A stretch of 64,000 nt of DNA, taken from Streptomyces sp. MMBL 11-1 (GTDB lineage Bacteria; Actinomycetota; Actinomycetes; Streptomycetales; Streptomycetaceae). Below, one piece after another: positions 8,216 through 16,771 of this stretch; position 1 is the first letter of the stretch, and each line of letters begins with the position of its first letter. A program made the translations under genes and the position numbers. The notes under the pieces were generated by a model. That model made no database searches. It was not told where the DNA came from and was given only the letters and a program-made list of their open reading frames with translations. The stretch spans positions 2,604,001-2,668,000 of the forward strand of contig NZ_CP117709.1 in the NCBI RefSeq assembly GCF_028622875.1, given 5' to 3'.

Positions 8216-9223
8216 ATGCGCCCCGACACGCCTGCCGACCACACCACCGAAGCCGAGCGTCTGCTCCGCACCGCGGCGCAGTACCCCGAGGACCACGAAC
8301 CGCTGATCCTCCAGGCCGCGGCCCACCTGGAACTCGCGGGCGACCGCGCCCGCGCGAGCACGCTCTACGACGATCTGCTCGGGGCCCCCGAGGCCACCGT
8401 CGACAACCCGCACCTGATCAAGTCCCTGAAGGCGGCCAACCTCTGGGAGTACGGCCACGAGGCCGAGGCCCGGGCGATCATCGACGGCATCCGCGCCGCG
8501 GGCCCGCTGGACGCGGCACCGTGGCAGGTGGCCGCGGAGACCCTGGAGGCGCACGACGAGCTGGAGTCGGCGCACGACTTCCTCTCGACCGCGCTGACCC
8601 TGCTGCTGGCCCCCGGTGAGGAAGTCCCGTACGCCGTCCAGTCCCTGCTGACCGGCCGCCACCGGGTGCGCCGGCTGATGGGCCTGGACCACGACGCCTG
8701 GGACGAGCTGGCGGGCGAGCTGCACACGGCCCCGGTCCCCCTGGACGAACTCCACGACCCCAAGCGCCTGTGGTCGCTGGGCTCCTCGGACCCGGTCGAG
8801 CTGAAGGCCGAGATCACCCGCCTCCGCGCGGAACTGGGCACCTACCGCACGGCGCTCTCCCGCCCGTTCCCGGTCGCCGTCCTGCACTGGCCCGAGGACG
8901 AACTGCGCGAACTGCTCACCGCGTACCCGGCGTTGACCGAGGAGTACGTGGACCGCGCCACGCACCTGGACCGCCTGGAGACCGCGCTCCGGGACCTCCA
9001 CGCGACGGGCACCCCGAACCTGGGCATCGTCACGGGCACGGTCCCCTCGTACGAGGCGTTCGCCGCATCCGAGGCCGCGTCCCCGGCCGACCCGGGCCTC
9101 CTCCCCCAGTACGCCACCACCCTCGCCGCCCGAGGCCGCGCCGTCCCCTGGCCCCCGTCCCGCACGGCCGCCTGCTGGTGCGGGTCGGGGGAGGCTTATG
9201 GACGGTGCCACGGGGCCGGATGA
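8216..9223 (+). CDS. Helical-repeat protein with C-terminal SEC-C zinc motif
   Basis: A 335-aa cytoplasmic protein. The N-terminal half is alpha-helical and tetratricopeptide-like (AERLLRTAAQYPEDHEPLILQAAAHLELAGD, then ARASTLYDDLL and EARAIIDGIRAAGPLDAAPW). The C-terminus ends in a SEC-C zinc-binding motif, CWCGSGEAYGRCH. SEC-C motifs occur in SecA and many adaptor proteins, where they bind zinc and a partner. ATG 8216 lies 7 nt after TACCGT (8203-8208), so the message is probably leaderless; the larger upstream open frame has no start signal. This gene marks the left border of the defence island. Confidence 0.8.
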   Translation: MRPDTPADHTTEAERLLRTAAQYPEDHEPLILQAAAHLELAGDRARASTLYDDLLGAPEATVDNPHLIKSLKAANLWEYGHEAEARAIIDGIRAAGPLDAAPWQVAAETLEAHDELESAHDFLSTALTLLLAPGEEVPYAVQSLLTGRHRVRRLMGLDHDAWDELAGELHTAPVPLDELHDPKRLWSLGSSDPVELKAEITRLRAELGTYRTALSRPFPVAVLHWPEDELRELLTAYPALTEEYVDRATHLDRLETALRDLHATGTPNLGIVTGTVPSYEAFAASEAASPADPGLLPQYATTLAARGRAVPWPPSRTAACWCGSGEAYGRCHGAG

Positions 9224-9243
9224 CCCCCTTGGCTCGACGGCTG

Positions 9244-9284
9244 CGGCCCGGAACCGCGTACGACGGGTGCGGGGTTCCGGGCCG
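9244..9284 (+). terminator. Hairpin terminator after the SEC-C gene
   Basis: A perfect 12-bp stem (9244-9255 with 9273-9284) encloses a 17-nt loop, 20 bp downstream of the stop codon. It separates the host gene from the first defence gene. There is no strong T-run, as is common in Streptomyces. Confidence 0.7.
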
Positions 9285-9433
9285 AGTCATGCGCGGGCCG
9301 GCAGACGACGGGCCCAGTCGATTCACGCAATGATCCCCGGACGCCCGACCTTTCCCATACGATCACATTTCAACAATCAACTCAGGGCCGACGTCCCCAC
9401 ACGGGCCCCGTTCATGTGTGCGAGGAAGCCTTC
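9285..9433 (+). promoter_or_regulatory. Upstream region of the MORC-Z1-Vsr-methyltransferase operon
   Basis: This 149-bp gap is visibly more AT-rich than its surroundings. TACGAT at 9358-9363 is a plausible -10 box, but there is no recognisable -35 at the right distance. GAGGAAG at 9422-9428 is the Shine-Dalgarno for ATG 9434. No operator palindrome was seen. Confidence 0.3.
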
Positions 9434-10963
9434 ATGCCGCCCTACCAGCCGACCGCGGACTGGCAGTACGAGATCCCGACCGCGGGAAGCAAGCGTCTGC
9501 CGCCCGCCGCCCGTTACGTCGAGTCGCTGACGCACCAGGGATACGGGTTCGAGGCGGCCGTCGCCGACCTCGTCGACAACTCCATCGACGCGGGCGCCCG
9601 TAACGTCGTGATCAGCTTCCTCCGGGACGACCAGCGGCTCGTGGGGCTGCTCGTGGTGGACGACGGCTCCGGCATGAACGACGAGACGCTCGACACCGCC
9701 ATGACGGTCGGCGGACGCCAGGAGTACGGGGACAGCGCGCTCGGCCACTTCGGCGCCGGCCTCAAGGCCGCCTCGCTCTCGCACGCCGACTCCCTCACCG
9801 TGATCAGCCGCACCAAACGCAGTCCGTCGACCGGCCGCCGCTGGCTGACCGCCAGTGCCCGGGCCGACTTCACGTGCGACATCGTGGACCCCCGCTACTG
9901 CCAGGCACTCGTCGACCGCTACGACGGCCTGATCGAGTGGCACGGCACGATCGTCCGCTGGGACCGGGTCAGGGCCTTCGAGACGATCACCGCCGGCCAG
10001 GCCGACCGCTTCCTGAACGACGCCATCGAGAAGCTGGAGACCCATCTCGGTCTCCACCTCCACCGCTTCCTGGCCCGCGACGACTTCAACGTCGACATCG
10101 TCGTCGAGGACGTGACGACGCGGGAGGAACTCGATCACCGCGGCGTCGAGCCGATCGACCCGTTCGGCTACCGGATCTCCGGCCGGCCCGGCTATCCGCG
10201 CACCTTCACCGCCCCGGTGGAGGGAGTCGGCGACGTCCCGCTGACCGCCCACATCTGGCAGCCGAAGTCCCCGCTGGTGAGCTTCCGGGGCATCGGCCCG
10301 CTCGCCGAGCGCCAGGGGTTCTACATCTACCGCAACGACCGGCTCGTCCAGGCGGGCGGCTGGAACGGCACCCGCAGCCCGGAGGGCCACCTCGCCCTCG
10401 CCCGGATCGCCATCGACCTGCCGGCCGAGGCGAACGACGTCTTCAGCCTCACGGTCAAGAAAGACGGCGTGAGCGTCACCCCGGCCTTCGCCCGCGGCCT
10501 GGAACAGGCCGTGGACGGCGCGGGGAACGACTTCGCGGCCTACGTCAAGGAGGCGGAGGCGACCTACCGGGAAGCGGCCCGGCGCGCCACCGAACCCCAG
10601 CGCAAGGCGGTCCTCCCCCCGGGCAAGGGCCTCGACCCGCGCCTGAAGCGCACGTTGCGCGACGAGCTGCCCGAGCTGGAGGGCGAGGACCCGATCACGT
10701 TCCGCTGGGACAGCCTGCACTCCGACGTGTTCTTCGAACTCGACCGCGACGAACGGGTGGTCAAGCTCAACAAGGAGTACCGGCAGGTCTTCAACGGCGG
10801 GCGCCGGGGCGGTCTGAACGACGCCCCGGTGGTGAAGAGCATGCTCTACCTCATGGTCAACGAGATCTTCCAGAAGGAACGGGTCCGGGCCACCCACCTC
10901 GACAACATCGCCCTGTGGAACAGCGTCCTCGTGACGGCCGCGCGCTGCGAACTCGCGCGCTGA
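9434..10963 (+). CDS. MORC/MutL-like GHKL ATPase of a restriction-type defence system
   Basis: A 509-aa protein with an N-terminal GHKL (Hsp90/MutL-type) ATPase. The N box is VADLVDNSIDAGA (about residues 43-55), G1 is VVDDGSGM (about 73-80), and G2 is GHFGAGLKAASLS (about 103-115). An S5-like transducer region follows (SFRGIGPLAERQGFYIYRNDRLV, about 285-310), including the conserved Lys of VKKDGV. The C-terminal third is helical and ends without a nuclease domain. Iyer, Abhiman and Aravind (2008) described MutL/MORC homologues in operons with Z1, Vsr and cytosine methylase genes, matching the next four genes. ATG 9434 has GAGGAAG 5 nt upstream. It probably acts as an ATP-gated clamp on DNA. 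Confidence 0.85.
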   Translation: MPPYQPTADWQYEIPTAGSKRLPPAARYVESLTHQGYGFEAAVADLVDNSIDAGARNVVISFLRDDQRLVGLLVVDDGSGMNDETLDTAMTVGGRQEYGDSALGHFGAGLKAASLSHADSLTVISRTKRSPSTGRRWLTASARADFTCDIVDPRYCQALVDRYDGLIEWHGTIVRWDRVRAFETITAGQADRFLNDAIEKLETHLGLHLHRFLARDDFNVDIVVEDVTTREELDHRGVEPIDPFGYRISGRPGYPRTFTAPVEGVGDVPLTAHIWQPKSPLVSFRGIGPLAERQGFYIYRNDRLVQAGGWNGTRSPEGHLALARIAIDLPAEANDVFSLTVKKDGVSVTPAFARGLEQAVDGAGNDFAAYVKEAEATYREAARRATEPQRKAVLPPGKGLDPRLKRTLRDELPELEGEDPITFRWDSLHSDVFFELDRDERVVKLNKEYRQVFNGGRRGGLNDAPVVKSMLYLMVNEIFQKERVRATHLDNIALWNSVLVTAARCELAR

Positions 10964-11012
10964 CCCGTCCCGTCACGCCGGCCCCGTTCCCCCCGGAGAA
11001 GAGATCCACCAC

Positions 11013-13973
11013 ATGACCGACCACCTGCTCCACCTCCATGGCGACGTCCTCGCCGCGATGCGCCGCGGGCCGAGGAACTTCGCCAAGCTCGCCTTCGCCC
11101 TCGCCGAGGAGGAAGAGCCCGCCGACACGGAACAGAGCACGTTCCGGGACCGTGTCGCCGGCTCGGGCCCGGGCGACGAGCTGACCGCGCTGTGGCACCG
11201 GACGCTGACCTCGTGGGACCTCGCGGAGCAGGCGGACTGGTCGGCGGCGCCGCCCCGCACGGACGAGCGGCGGGCGGACGCGTACGACCGACTGGGCTTC
11301 GACGCCGGCCTGCGCAAGGTGCTGGACCACGCGGTGCCGGTGTTCAAGGAGCCCGGCCCCACCATCATCAGCACCACACCGACCTCGTGGTACTCCCGCG
11401 ACACGGCCGCGGTCCGGTCCTTCTACTGGACCGCGTACGAACAGCTCCTGCGCCGCAAGGGCTGGCCCGACGCCGCGGTGGCGAGCCTCGACGAGGCGAG
11501 CCACGCCGTGGTCGAGCGGCTCGCGGACCCGATGCGCCCCGACGCCTACGGAGCCCGGGGCCTGGTCGTCGGATACGTCCAGTCCGGCAAGACCGCCAAC
11601 TTCACCGGCGTCACGGCCAAGGCCATCGACGCCGGGTACCGCCTCGTCATCGTCCTCGGCGGCACGCTGAACCTGCTGCGCGGACAGACCCAGCGCCGCC
11701 TGGACATGGAGCTGATCGGCCGGGAGAACATCCTGCGCGGCGCGGACCCCGACGATCCGGACGCCCTGACCGGCGTCGACTACCAGGACGACGAGGACTG
11801 GCCGGAGAAGTTCGTGAGCCATAACGGCCGCCCGTCCGCGCTCGGCGCCTTCGACATCGAGCGCCTCACCACCCGGGACGACGACTACAAGAGCCTCGCC
11901 ACCGGAATCCGCGCCCTCGAATTCGACAAGCAGGTCCGCACACAGCCACTGCACGTGCCGGACAACCTCCACCGTGCCGCCGCCCGCGTGATGGTGGTGA
12001 AGAAGAACAAGTCCGTCCTGAGCAAGCTCATCAAGGACCTCAAGAAGATCGGCGACCCGCTGCTCTCCGAGATCCCGACGCTGATCATCGACGACGAGTC
12101 GGACCAGGCGTCCGTCAACACGACGGACCCGAAGAAGTGGGAGGAGGGCAAGGTCACCCGCTCGGCGATCAACGACCAGATCTCCCAGCTGCTCAAACTC
12201 CTGCCCCGCGCCCAGTACGTCGGCTACACCGCGACGCCCTTCGCCAACGTCTTCGTCGACCCGGGCGACGGCGACGACATCTTCCCGCGCGACTTCCTGA
12301 TCTCCCTGCCGCGCCCGATCGACTACATGGGCGTCCAGGACTTCCACGACCTCGACCGCACGGACGAGGCGGCCGTCGGGAGCGCCGAGCGGGCGCACGT
12401 ACGCGGTATCTACGACGACGCCGACGGGGACCGGCTCGCGGAGGCCCTCGACGCCTTCGTCCTCACCGGCGCGCTGAAGCTGTACCGGGCGGCCCACGAC
12501 CCGTCCCTGGAGAGCCACTTCCAGCACCACACCATGCTCGTCCACGAGTCCGTCCGCATGGCCGAGCACGCCGCCCTGGCCCTGCGGATCAGCTCGATAT
12601 GGCACCAGGCCGCCTACACGAGCCAGGAAGGCCACGCCCGCCTGGCGGCCCTCTTCGCCTCCGACTTCCAGCGCTTCGCCGACGAGGGGCTGCCCACGCC
12701 CGCCTCGTACGAGGAGCTGAGGCCGCACGTCTTCCGCGCCCGCCAGCTGATCAACTCGGGCGGGACGCCGGTGCTCGTCGTCAACGGCGACACCGAACGC
12801 GACTACGACCAGCCCGAGCTGGACTTCGACCGGACCCCCCACGTGTGGAAGATCCTCGTCGGCGGTACGAAGCTCTCCCGCGGCTTCACGGTCGAGGGCC
12901 TGACCGTGACGTACTACCGCCGCAGGACCCAGCAGGCCGACACCCTGATGCAGATGGGCCGCTGGTTCGGCTTCCGCCCCGGCTACCGCGACCTGGTACG
13001 CCTCTACATCGGCCGCGCGGAACCCGCGGGCAGGACCGGGACCGTCGACCTGTACGAGGCCTTCGAGGCGATATGCCGCGACGAGGAGACGTTCCGCGCC
13101 CAGCTCACCCGCTACGCCACCCTGATCGACGGCAAGCCGCAGGTGACCCCGGCCCAGATCCCGCCCCTGGTCTCCCAGCACCTCTCCTGGCTGAAGCCTT
13201 CCGCCCGCAACAAGATGTTCAACGCGGAACTTGTGGAGATCCGCTCCCCGGGCGAGTGGGTCGAACCGACGGCCTACCCGACCTCGCCGGCGGACCTGCG
13301 CCACAACGCGGAGGTGTGGCGGCCGGTGCTGGATCTGCTGGACGCCGCCCCCGTCACCCTGTCGCGCGACGCATCCGGCAGCGGCCGCGGCGAGAGTTTC
13401 GAGGCTGAGATCGGCACCCTCGACCACGAGGCGATGCTCAAGGTCCTGTGCGACCTTCGGTGGTCGTTTCCCTCCCAGTTCTCACCCCACCTGGAGTCCC
13501 TGCTCTCCGCGGGTGAGCGTGACGAGGACATCGACGACTGGCTGGTGGTACTCCCGCGACAGACGTCGTCCCGTCGTGTCGAGGCGAGCGTCCTGGGGTC
13601 CCGCCCCCTCTCCCTCGCCCACCGTGCTCGGCGGCGTGGCGATCTCTTCGGTGCCATCAGTGAGCCGAAGCATCGTGAAGCCGCACTACGGATCGCACGC
13701 GCGAACGACTCGGGAAGCCGGTCCGGCGACGGAAGCCTGGAATCGTTGGCGCGTGAGCGGCGCGGCGTGGTCGTCCTCTATCCCGTGGTGGAGGAAAAAC
13801 CCCCGGCCGTATCCCCTGCCGGAGCGATAGCCCCGGAGCGTCTGGTCATGGCCTTCGGTCTGGTCGCACCCCGTTCCTCGACCACGCCGCAGGGAAACCT
13901 GGTGCGTTTCCGGACCGTCGATTCGACCAGGAAGAACTCCGTGATCATCGACTGCGGGGCGGGCGGTTCGTAG
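11013..13973 (+). CDS. Z1-domain superfamily II ATPase/helicase-like protein
   Basis: A 986-aa P-loop protein with helicase-like landmarks: Walker A GYVQSGKTANF (about residues 186-195), then IVLGGTLNLLRGQ, Walker B-like IIDDESDQASVN (about 356), YTATPFANVF (about 403), and motifs V/VI LVGGTKLSRGFTVEG (about 613) and MQMGRWFGFRPGYRDL (about 645). The Z1 domain, defined from these operons, fills the middle. The C-terminal 200 residues are less conserved. In the known MORC-type systems Z1 is thought to move along or remodel DNA for an associated nuclease. The start ATG follows GGAGAAGAG by about 10 nt. The stop lies within the ribosome-binding site of the Vsr gene. Confidence 0.88.
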   Translation: MTDHLLHLHGDVLAAMRRGPRNFAKLAFALAEEEEPADTEQSTFRDRVAGSGPGDELTALWHRTLTSWDLAEQADWSAAPPRTDERRADAYDRLGFDAGLRKVLDHAVPVFKEPGPTIISTTPTSWYSRDTAAVRSFYWTAYEQLLRRKGWPDAAVASLDEASHAVVERLADPMRPDAYGARGLVVGYVQSGKTANFTGVTAKAIDAGYRLVIVLGGTLNLLRGQTQRRLDMELIGRENILRGADPDDPDALTGVDYQDDEDWPEKFVSHNGRPSALGAFDIERLTTRDDDYKSLATGIRALEFDKQVRTQPLHVPDNLHRAAARVMVVKKNKSVLSKLIKDLKKIGDPLLSEIPTLIIDDESDQASVNTTDPKKWEEGKVTRSAINDQISQLLKLLPRAQYVGYTATPFANVFVDPGDGDDIFPRDFLISLPRPIDYMGVQDFHDLDRTDEAAVGSAERAHVRGIYDDADGDRLAEALDAFVLTGALKLYRAAHDPSLESHFQHHTMLVHESVRMAEHAALALRISSIWHQAAYTSQEGHARLAALFASDFQRFADEGLPTPASYEELRPHVFRARQLINSGGTPVLVVNGDTERDYDQPELDFDRTPHVWKILVGGTKLSRGFTVEGLTVTYYRRRTQQADTLMQMGRWFGFRPGYRDLVRLYIGRAEPAGRTGTVDLYEAFEAICRDEETFRAQLTRYATLIDGKPQVTPAQIPPLVSQHLSWLKPSARNKMFNAELVEIRSPGEWVEPTAYPTSPADLRHNAEVWRPVLDLLDAAPVTLSRDASGSGRGESFEAEIGTLDHEAMLKVLCDLRWSFPSQFSPHLESLLSAGERDEDIDDWLVVLPRQTSSRRVEASVLGSRPLSLAHRARRRGDLFGAISEPKHREAALRIARANDSGSRSGDGSLESLARERRGVVVLYPVVEEKPPAVSPAGAIAPERLVMAFGLVAPRSSTTPQGNLVRFRTVDSTRKNSVIIDCGAGGS

Positions 13974-13983
13974 GAGACTGGTG

Positions 13984-14427
13984 ATGATGAGCACAGTTGA
14001 ACCTTCGTCCCCCGGCGTTTCCGCCCGGATGAGCCGCCAGGCGAGCCGCGACACCAAGCCCGAGGTAGCGGTACGCAAGCTGCTGCACGCTGCGGGCTAT
14101 CGCTTCCGGGTGAACGCCCGGGTGCCGGACATGCCCCGGCGCACGATCGACATCGCCTTCACCCGGGCCAAGGTCGCCGTGATGATCGACGGCTGCTTCT
14201 GGCACGGCTGCCCCGTTCACGCCACGCGACCGAAGTCGAACGCTCAGTGGTGGCGGGACAAGCTGGACCGGAACATGGCCAGGGACCGGGAGACGACGGA
14301 GCACCTGGCTGCGGCAGGATGGACCGTGCTGCGATTCTGGGAGCACGAGACGCCGGACGGGGCCGCCGCGCTGGTGGCGGCGGCCGTCGACGGGCGGCGT
14401 GGAACGAACGAGGACGGGGGCCCATGA
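13984..14427 (+). CDS. vsr: Vsr-fold DNA endonuclease (very short patch repair family)
   Basis: About 147 aa. The Vsr signature is clear: MSRQASRDTKPEVAVRKLLHAAGYRFRVN region, DIAFTRAKVAVMIDGCFWHGCPVH with the metal-binding Asp and the catalytic-site His/Cys cluster (about residues 60-82), and the end WTVLRFWEHE (about 118-127). Vsr of E. coli nicks at T:G mismatches arising from Dcm sites. In MORC-Z1 operons the same fold is proposed to act as the restriction nuclease. The sequence begins GTG-ATG-ATG: with AGGAG at 13972-13976, ATG 13984 or 13987 is best spaced. Its stop overlaps the next ATG by 4 nt. Confidence 0.88.
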   Translation: MMSTVEPSSPGVSARMSRQASRDTKPEVAVRKLLHAAGYRFRVNARVPDMPRRTIDIAFTRAKVAVMIDGCFWHGCPVHATRPKSNAQWWRDKLDRNMARDRETTEHLAAAGWTVLRFWEHETPDGAAALVAAAVDGRRGTNEDGGP

Positions 14428-15377
14428 GCGATCTGAGGTTCGTCGATGTGTGCGCGGGGGCCGGGGGACTGGCCCTGGGGTTCGAGAAGGCGGGTTTCGA
14501 GCCCGTACTGCTGTTGGACAAGAAACGGATCGCCTGCGAGACGCTCCGGATGAACCGACCGACGTGGCACGTCCTGGAGGCGGATCTCCTGGACTTCGAC
14601 CCTGCCGAGCACCGGCAGACCTACGACGTGGATCTCCTGTCGGCCGGGCTTCCCCGGGTGAAGTCCAGCGCGACGGTTGCGAGGGTGGAGACGGAGGAGG
14701 AACAGCGGCTGCTGGAGGCCTCGGTTCTCCTTGCCCATGCCATCCAGCCGCGCGCGCTGGTGATCGAGAACGTTCCGGGGCTGGTCGACTCCCCGAAGTT
14801 CGAGAGCATCCGCGATTTCATCCGGAAGGAACTGGAGCACCTGGGCTACCGCTTCCGTTGGTTCGTCCTGAACGCCGCCGACTTCGGCGTGCCGCAGGAT
14901 CGCAAGCAGGGGGTACTCGTCGCGCTCAAGGACCAGTACTTCGACGCGTTCGAACCGCCGGTCCCGACGGTCAGGGAGCATCTGCCGGTGGGTCGAGCGC
15001 TTCACGGATCAGTGGGTGCTCGCGGTTGGCCCGGCGCCGACGCCTGGGCGGCACAGGCCATCAGTGTCGCCCCGACACTGGTGGGCGGCTCGGACAAGCG
15101 GGGAGGCGCGGACCTCGGGCCGACGGGTTCGAAGAAGGCATGGGCTCGGATGAGGGTCAACGGCGGCACGGTGGCCGACGAGGTGCCGGGTCCGAACGAC
15201 GACGTGTCCGGGTTGATCAAGCTCACGGACGCGCAGGCGGCGATTCTGCAGGCTTTTCCGCGGGAGTGGCAGTTCGCGGGAAAGAAGACCGCCCGCTACC
15301 GGCAGATCGGCCACGCCTCTCCCCCGCCGGTCGGAACGGCGCTCGGGCGGGCCGTTGCCACCGCTCTGAAGGGCTGA
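14424..15377 (+). CDS. Degenerate DNA cytosine-5 methyltransferase lacking the catalytic Cys
   Basis: A 317-aa full-length C5-methyltransferase fold. Motif I is FVDVCAGAGGLALGF (residues 6-20), motif VI IENVPG (115-120), motif VIII VPQDRKQGVLVAL (157-169). The target-recognition region has GGADLGPTGSKKAW, and motif X is GHASPPPVGTALG. Motif IV, which should read G(G/L)PPC or GLPC with the nucleophilic Cys, reads GLPRVKSS: residue 78 is Arg (codon CGG at 14655-14657). No nearby frameshift restores it, and the usual PPFSxAG segment is also lost. Motif X has His where Asn is usual. It therefore probably binds DNA or AdoMet without transferring methyl, or acts as a specificity or regulatory partner of the second methylase. 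It overlaps the Vsr gene by ATGA. Confidence 0.85.
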   Translation: MSDLRFVDVCAGAGGLALGFEKAGFEPVLLLDKKRIACETLRMNRPTWHVLEADLLDFDPAEHRQTYDVDLLSAGLPRVKSSATVARVETEEEQRLLEASVLLAHAIQPRALVIENVPGLVDSPKFESIRDFIRKELEHLGYRFRWFVLNAADFGVPQDRKQGVLVALKDQYFDAFEPPVPTVREHLPVGRALHGSVGARGWPGADAWAAQAISVAPTLVGGSDKRGGADLGPTGSKKAWARMRVNGGTVADEVPGPNDDVSGLIKLTDAQAAILQAFPREWQFAGKKTARYRQIGHASPPPVGTALGRAVATALKG

Positions 15378-15434
15378 TCCGCGCGCCGGGAGCGGTGCCG
15401 GCCGGAAGCGTCCGGAGTGATCTTGATCGCCGGC

Positions 15435-15449
15435 TACACTTGCACACCA
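15435..15449 (+). promoter_or_regulatory. Candidate leaderless promoter for the intact methyltransferase
   Basis: TACACT at 15435-15440 lies 8 nt before ATG 15449, the arrangement of many leaderless Streptomyces genes, and the ATG has no Shine-Dalgarno. No good -35 was found. It breaks the chain of overlapping genes with a 71-bp gap, so this methylase may be expressed independently of the restriction genes. Confidence 0.4.
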
Positions 15450-16771
15450 TGACCCACCCCTCTCCCCCTTCACTCCCCTCTGCGAAATTCGGGATCGTCG
15501 ATCTCTTCGCAGGGCCCGGCGGCCTCGACATCGCCGCCACGATCATGAAGGGCGAGGGCGTGGAGAGCATCGGTGTCGAGTGGGACGACGCCACCCGCGC
15601 GACGCGTGCGGCGGCCGGTCTCCTGACCACCGACGTGAAGGATGTCGCCGAGCTGGGCCCGTGCGACCCCTCGGTCCACGAGGCCACTGTGCTCACCGGC
15701 GGGCCGCCCTGTCAGTCGTTCTCGGTGGCGGGCAACCGCGAGGGCCATCAGGCGCTGGACGACGTGAAGCGGCTGGCCTCCCGGTTGATGGAGCAGAAGG
15801 ACAAGGCTTCGTTCGACGTGGCCTGGAAAGAGGTCAAGGACGAGACCGACGCGATGTCGGACAACCGGACCGGGTTCGTGCTGCAACCACTGCGCTGGAT
15901 CATGGAGGCGATGCTCGAGCGCGAGCGGCCGTACAAGGTGATCGTGCTGGAGCAGGTACCGACCGTGCTTCTGGTGTGGAAACACTTCGCGGAACTCCTC
16001 CGGGGTGTTGGCTACGCCGCCGAGGCCCACGTGCTGCACACCGAGGATTTCGGAGTTCCGCAGACACGACGCAGGGCGGTACTGATCGCCCAGTACGACC
16101 CGAAGAACGTGCACCGCAGGGTTCTCTTCCCCGAGGCGACGCACCAGAGGTACCGGAAGGGTGCCGTACGGCTTCCCCCCAGAGATGCCACTCAGAAGGC
16201 ATCGTTGTTCGACGACGTCGAGCCCTGGGTCTCCATGGGAGACGCGCTCAGCGGCACACGGACGACCGAGTTCGTCATGGTCTCCAATTACGGGTCCGGC
16301 GGCGACCCGAAGAAGCGGGGTCGCCGGGAGTCCGGGGAGCCCGCCCCGACGGTCACCGGCAAGGTACGGCGCAACCGCCTGTACACCTTGCGGAAGGACG
16401 GCGCGGGCGAGATCGTGCTCAGGCCGGAGGACGAACTCGAACGCCTTTCCCCGCGGGAGGCCGGCCTGCTCCAGTCCTTCCCCGCGGAATATCCCTGGCG
16501 CTCCACCGATGTGGCCCAACAGATCGGGAACGCCATCCCGCCGAGGCTGTCGCTGCACATCCTGAGCATGGCGCTGTTCAACAGGCCGCCACGGAAAGAG
16601 TGGTTCGAGCAGTTGGAGAAGTGGAGTCCCCGGGGCGAAGCGTCGCAGGCGCAGGCGACGACTCCGGCGGCGTCCGTTCGGTCCGCGCCTCCTCAGGTCT
16701 CGGCGCCGTCCCGTTCGTCCGCGTCCGACCGTCCCCTCACCGGTGCTTCGGCGAAGAGCTCCGCGAAGTGA
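15449..16771 (+). CDS. dcm: DNA cytosine-5 methyltransferase (intact)
   Basis: A 440-aa C5-methyltransferase with all core motifs. Motif I is IVDLFAGPGGL (16-26), motif IV GGPPCQSFSVAG with nucleophile Cys88, and motif VI LEQV (a tolerated variant of ENV, 167-170). Motif VIII is VPQTRRRAVLIA (204-215), motif IX LSPREAGLLQSFP, and motif X QQIGNAIPPRL. It transfers methyl from AdoMet to C5 of cytosine at an unknown site. Insertions between IV and VI lengthen it relative to Dcm1 at 14424. The last ~60 residues are a Ser/Ala-rich disordered tail encoded in DNA that overlaps the convergent gene by 79 bp. It is the only methylase in the island with an intact active site and so is the probable source of self-protection; it may also serve the DISARM-like genes downstream. 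Confidence 0.9.
   Translation: MTHPSPPSLPSAKFGIVDLFAGPGGLDIAATIMKGEGVESIGVEWDDATRATRAAAGLLTTDVKDVAELGPCDPSVHEATVLTGGPPCQSFSVAGNREGHQALDDVKRLASRLMEQKDKASFDVAWKEVKDETDAMSDNRTGFVLQPLRWIMEAMLERERPYKVIVLEQVPTVLLVWKHFAELLRGVGYAAEAHVLHTEDFGVPQTRRRAVLIAQYDPKNVHRRVLFPEATHQRYRKGAVRLPPRDATQKASLFDDVEPWVSMGDALSGTRTTEFVMVSNYGSGGDPKKRGRRESGEPAPTVTGKVRRNRLYTLRKDGAGEIVLRPEDELERLSPREAGLLQSFPAEYPWRSTDVAQQIGNAIPPRLSLHILSMALFNRPPRKEWFEQLEKWSPRGEASQAQATTPAASVRSAPPQVSAPSRSSASDRPLTGASAKSSAK

Noticed and set aside
10857..13427. 856-codon open frame antisense to the Z1 gene
   Set aside because: Shadow frame; no motifs, and the plus strand has complete helicase motifs and a ribosome-binding site.
14424..15377. Frameshift as the cause of the missing Cys in the first methylase
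   Set aside because: The frame stays aligned with conserved motifs on both sides (motif I to ENV and QDR), so it is a substitution rather than a shift.
14424..16771. The two methylases as alpha/beta halves of a split enzyme (AquI-like)
   Set aside because: Each contains motifs I through X, and the second is complete by itself.
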